In this document: positions 60,968-64,000 of the stretch, in pieces
Layout: the number at the start of each line of letters is the position of its first letter
Numbering within the stretch: the stretch's first letter is position 1
Source of the DNA: Pachyseris speciosa
Lineage: Eukaryota; Cnidaria; Anthozoa; Scleractinia; Pachyseridae
DNA: 64,000 nucleotides
Direction of reading: 5' to 3'
NCBI GenBank assembly: GCA_016490735.1
Contig: JAEMWC010000998.1
Location: forward strand, 146,001-210,000
The notes under the pieces: model-generated
Seen by the model: the letters and a program-made list of their open reading frames with translations, nothing else
What the model was told of the DNA's origin: nothing
Databases searched by the model: none
Translations under genes and position numbers: made by a program

Positions 60968-62610
60968 GTTTCATCATGCTTATAAAAGTAACAGGCCTGG
61001 GTTAAATTAAATAAAAGACTAATTGGCGGTGGTTGGGCGAAACGTTTTCCTTAGATTTGCCAGAAAAACAGTCTTTAAATTTGGGGAACAATTCCAATAA
61101 GCAGTATTCATCACTTTTACTCATTTAGTCATGTATTTCAGCTGCTTTAGCCAACCATTAAAGTCACATCAGTGTTAAAGTCCGGGATCATTAAATAGTA
61201 ATGATTAAATCTGAAAGCGCAGAACCAAACAATAAACAGCCAAGGTAAATTGCCTGCTTTGAGGGCGTTATAGTATAAGGTGATGATATCAAATGACATA
61301 CGAGTGGCATCAGGATTACTATAAGGACATTTGTCATTTTCAACACTGTTAAATTTCAATGTATACGCGGCGAATGCTTTGCGTTTTAATTATTTCAGCC
61401 CCTTTGTATTTATATCCATTAACGATTAAGGATATTGTTTCAATGTTCACTTTATTTAGATGAGCTAAATCAACAGCAAAGTAAAAATGCTCCAATTTGT
61501 GGAATCTAATTACTTCCTTGTTTCTTTTGTGCAACTAGCAAAGATTTCCTTGAATTTTTTGTCGGCGGTCTGCTGAGAAGTCGTTTAACGGGACGTGGGA
61601 TTGAGGTTGGAGGTGATGACAAGCGCTCTCTTGATGACAAACCGTCAAATGATGATGAGTGCGGTGACGACGATGATGACGAGAATCGTTATTACGTCGG
61701 CAATGATGATTATTATTACGACCTTAGAAGACGAATGTTCGCGGAGCTCTTCTACGACGATGACAGGCGCCGCCGCATAATCATTCAGGGAAACGGCCAG
61801 GAGATAAGGATCGTTTTTAGAGCTGATGCCAGTGTAACCAGGCGCGGTTTCAGAGCTCGGTTCAGCGTGCAGCAAGGTTAGCGAGTACATTTTATGCGAC
61901 CTTTTATATGATCCAAGAATTAAACGTCAATTTTTCCTGGATCAGCATTCCCGAACCTTTAAGGGACGGTAATGGCAAAGAGAATGCCGCAAGACAAAAG
62001 GGAGTTAATTAATCAGCAAACCAATATCCCCTGTAAGTAAATATATTACTTTTGCATTATTTGAAAATTAAGCTGAACGTGAAATGACCGTATTATTTTG
62101 TGGCCTGTTTGTGAAGAACTTGATAGCACGGCGGTGAAGATTTCTTATTCTCAACCTCAACGCCTTACCCAGTTTAGTCGACTTCCCTACTAGTTCGCCC
62201 ATCACAGTGTACGGTTCAAGCGAGTTGGAATTATTCCAAAGTCATTCCAATATCGTGAATTTGTATTTAAAATGACAATTTCGTTGCCGTTGTACCGTCG
62301 TCCCTGCTTATTAGCTCTCTATCTCTGGCATATAAGCTATGATAAGGACTCCCGGTTTTACGTAAATTTTCAATTATTCAAAAAAATAATTTTTTTTTGA
62401 AAAGAAAAACTACTGCCTATGCCGGAATAGTTCCAAAACGCACACCCTGAGTTTCATCAGATATGGATAAGTCGTGTAATTAGAATACTCAGTGAACGTT
62501 CGGGTGTTGTTGTTGTTGTTGTTTTTTTTTTGGTAGGAGGTGGAGGAACAACTGATGGCGGTGCATCAACCGATAGTGGCGGGTCTAGCGATGAAGAATA
62601 CGTTTACTGA
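48584..62610 (+). CDS. LU-CUB secreted protein, gene 3 (six exons)
   Basis: Proposed exons: 48584-48610, 52057-52168, 55971-56261, 60412-60565, 61539-61876, 62537-62610; 331 codons plus stop. Like gene 2 it starts at MKKFQITFT. Exon 2 has a changed acceptor (cgagag instead of cgacag) and differences IMTA and HGVG. Exon 3 is one codon longer (NLMMPV) and has TTCIAAQ, FVSNL and TFAKG; all Cys are kept. Exon 4 is identical to that of gene 1. Exon 5 begins the CUB second half with VGGLLRS in place of VGGQLRS. The last exon has one Thr to Ala change. All exons are open and in phase. Confidence 0.8.
48869..50177 (+). mobile_element. hAT element, unit 2/3, left end deleted
   Basis: Right end gtacggccctg and target repeat TCTGACAA (50178-50185) are kept; the left terminal repeat is gone. 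The transposase remnant (about 49077-49710) has lost a further internal segment relative to 31684-32535 but keeps the ERSLSALRRLKLW dimerisation motif. Confidence 0.8.
50186..52056. other. Intron 1 remainder of gene 3
   Basis: Same content as 33011-34887, including the unrecognised frame (50750-51076), shifted at its start by one extra C. Confidence 0.4.
53682..53802. mobile_element. 121-bp MITE, unit 3
   Basis: Orthologous to 18633-18753; both GGTTAGCGCTAACC palindromes intact. Confidence 0.72.
53903..54256 (-). mobile_element. Retrozyme-like insertion with hammerhead ribozyme, unit 3
   Basis: Same insertion at the same site as 18847-19202. Target repeat GGTGTTAATTTTA (53890-53902, one mismatch) and GTTGTTAATTTTA (54257-54269). 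The 59-bp direct repeat and 46-bp inverted repeat are kept. Confidence 0.8.
54008..54088 (-). ncRNA. Type I hammerhead ribozyme, unit 3
   Basis: The 81-nt segment is identical to 18953-19033, with every core nucleotide kept. Unchanged core and stems while neighbouring bases differ between units. Confidence 0.85.
54339..55970. other. Intron 2 of gene 3, with vestigial LU exon start
   Basis: Same content as 19285-20930. The vestigial LU-exon duplicate is at 55845-55920. About 30 bp of gatgctaataacattagc context near 55388 is missing relative to unit 1. The unrecognised 69-codon minus frame is open (54727-54936). Confidence 0.45.
56374..57356. other. Rearranged segment of intron 3, unit 3
   Basis: About 56511-56900 is the reverse complement of 21332-21734 of unit 1. 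It is flanked by 56374-56510 and 56901-57356, which are missing from units 1 and 2. At about 56401-56436 gtaggcttttgaaa/ttttcaaaatcctac forms a tight hairpin. After 57357 the unit 1 order resumes, with about 125 bp less. Confidence 0.85.
56580..56757 (-). mobile_element. tRNA-derived SINE, unit 3, inverted
   Basis: Same SINE as 21478-21660 but on minus, because it lies in the inverted segment. Confidence 0.7.
57190..57400 (-). pseudogene. Second LINE reverse transcriptase fragment
   Basis: On minus: [17 protein letters not shown], then YRSLIFPYLSYG and a degenerate LEKILVLQK-like run, the C-terminal region of a jockey/CR1-like RT. Only its first 40 bp (ttctacttatctttgaagca) survive in units 1 and 2. 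Confidence 0.65.
58320..59405 (-). pseudogene. LINE reverse transcriptase remnant, unit 3
   Basis: Orthologous to 22824-23960. Here a stretch that is frame-shifted in units 1 and 2 is still open (58794-59024, containing [16 protein letters not shown]), so unit 3 is less decayed in that part. Confidence 0.85.
60825..60967. repeat. (AAT)n / (ATT)n microsatellites, unit 3
   Basis: Shortest AAT run of the three units (about 13 units). Confidence 0.92.
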
Positions 62611-62980
62611 ACTTACTCAAGCTAAGGATTCTCAAGATCTAGCAAGAGCAAGACTAAAGTAAAGCTGATTTCGCTATAGTTTTGCTGTTTATCAGTCTTA
62701 ATGAAGATGTACCTACAAACATAAAATGCAGGTGTTAATCATTCAATGTTAGAACATTAGCAGTTCCCCATAACAGTTACATCCCACACTGATTGCATAT
62801 CGCTCGCCTTGGATTTTATTTCGCCAACGTGGTTATTTGAGCAAGGTGGTCTCAATGGAGTTCAGACCGCCGAGAAAGCTTGAATTTTTATTTACTGCCC
62901 TGTGTTGCTGCCAGAAGATTCTTTTTCCACGTTTACTGAGCATATATAGTTCCGTGTTTACCTTTCTGAATTGTTTACAA

Positions 62981-62986
62981 AATAAA
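62981..62986 (+). terminator. Candidate polyadenylation signal, gene 3
   Basis: AATAAA aligned with those of genes 1 and 2. Confidence 0.4.
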
Positions 62987-64000
62987 CATTTTACCATTAA
63001 AATACTGCTGGTTTCAATTGATTACTGTTTTGCTTGTCAAAAGCAATACAGCTTTATCTGCTTTAATTTATGGGCGACGTTTCTTTTTCTTCTTCTTCTT
63101 TTTTTTTTTTTTAAAAAAGAACTTTGCAGAGCATGCAACAGGGGCACCCATCGAGCCAAATCAACCAAAAGTGGTAAAAAGGCATTTTTTAAGTACCTTA
63201 TGGTGTTTGAAGTCTCTTTAAAGTGTGTTTTCATAAGCTGGAAGAAATTCATCTGTTTGGATTCCCTATAGGTGAAAGTTTAATTGCCCGAAAATGTTAC
63301 GTTAGAGAACAAAATCTTCCTTTGAGAAAATGCAAGCTGAATACCCACGAGCTTTCTTGGAAACTATTTTCTTTCAGAAAATGCTAGCTGACGTTTTTGA
63401 CTGCCAAAGACAGCAATTACGACCTTTCCGAAAATCTCAGGGGCTAGGAAAATCCAAGTGCACTGTTTAATCGATGCTGAAAGCCCAAGGCGAATTACCC
63501 TCCAACGAACAAATATCTATTGAAACTTGTCGTTGGGTGCCCCTGATGCAATCCACTTGGACGACTTGGTCTTCACGAGTTGTGACAGACTTGGCAAGCC
63601 TTGTGACGAGCCGAATGTCGTTAGAACTGTCGGCTCTCCTCCACAACAATATAATTTGCTGAATAGATATTACAATTTGTCCGTCCATCCAAATGCAGCG
63701 GAGCTAATCAAATCGGTGAGAAGAAACCTCTTCAAGACGGGAGAGACCATGATGAAGTCGCGCGAAAAATGGTTGGTGCTGAATTGTTCATAAAAGTATC
63801 ATAAACATCTTACCATTAAAATACTGCTGGTTTCAATTGACTACTGTTTTGCTCGTAAAACGCAATACAGCTTTATCTGCTTTATGGGCGAATTTCTTAA
63901 ATAAAAAAAAAAAGAAATCGCAGAGCATGCAATCCACTTGGTCTTCACGAGTCGTGACAGATTTGGAAAGCCTTGTGACGAGCCGAATGTCATTAGAACT
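62987..64000 (+). repeat. 3' flank, unit 3, cut by window end
   Basis: Same modules as 27580-28600. The minisatellite and tRNA-like array expected next lie beyond 64000. Confidence 0.6.

Larger units (their letters stand above)
15205..64000 (+). repeat. Tandem array of 17.5-kb gene-bearing units
   Basis: Sequence from about 15205 is repeated from about 33076 and again from about 50252, with the same order of exons and introns; exon 3 starts at 20931, 38461 and 55971. The third unit is cut by the window end at 64000. By eye the units differ by a few percent, plus indels and the rearrangements listed separately. Genes span unit joins: each exon 1 lies near the end of the preceding unit. Confidence 0.95.

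Overview
This window is animal nuclear DNA and most likely comes from an anthozoan, probably a stony coral. Three things point that way: intron-split genes with GT/AG junctions and domain-per-exon structure, A+T-rich sequence crowded with small DNA transposons, SINEs and microsatellites, and a SINE head and minisatellite that I recognise from memory of coral genomes. The species cannot be fixed from sequence alone.

The main content is a tandem array of three paralogous six-exon genes in 17.5-kb units (period 17,530 and 17,510 bp, measured at exon 3). I assembled them by matching splice sites and reading phase: gene 1 at 11871-27202, gene 2 at 30782-44656, gene 3 at 48584-62610, all on +. Each encodes a predicted secreted protein of about 330 residues. 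Its parts are a signal peptide split over exons 1 and 2, a cysteine-rich Ly-6/uPAR (LU, three-finger) domain in exon 3, a CUB domain in exons 4 and 5 with an unusual Asp-rich insert, and a short Gly/Asp/Ser tail in exon 6. All three copies have open, in-phase exons.

Region by region. 1-7.0 kb: no gene recognised; a 407-bp MITE inside a local duplication and a decayed Tc1/mariner element. 7.0-12.5 kb: a SINE, then two copies of a promoter plus first-exon block; the first (9071) looks like a remnant of a collapsed upstream unit, the second (11871) starts gene 1. 12.5-15.2 kb: a large near-perfect palindrome in intron 1 of gene 1, absent from genes 2 and 3. Each later unit carries in intron 1 a hAT element related to the 52-kDa-repressor family, in intron 2 a 9-bp-TSD (Mutator-like) element starting 20 bp after exon 2, in intron 3 a tRNA-derived SINE and an antisense LINE reverse-transcriptase remnant, in intron 4 AAT/ATT microsatellites, and after the gene a minisatellite and a four-unit array of tRNA-like sequences just upstream of the next first exon.

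The most striking finding is a type I hammerhead ribozyme on the minus strand inside a 356-bp retrozyme-like insertion. It is present in units 1 and 3, flanked by a 13-bp target-site duplication, while unit 2 has the intact empty site. Other rearrangements group units 1 and 2 against unit 3, so the array has a mosaic history that suggests gene conversion or unequal exchange.
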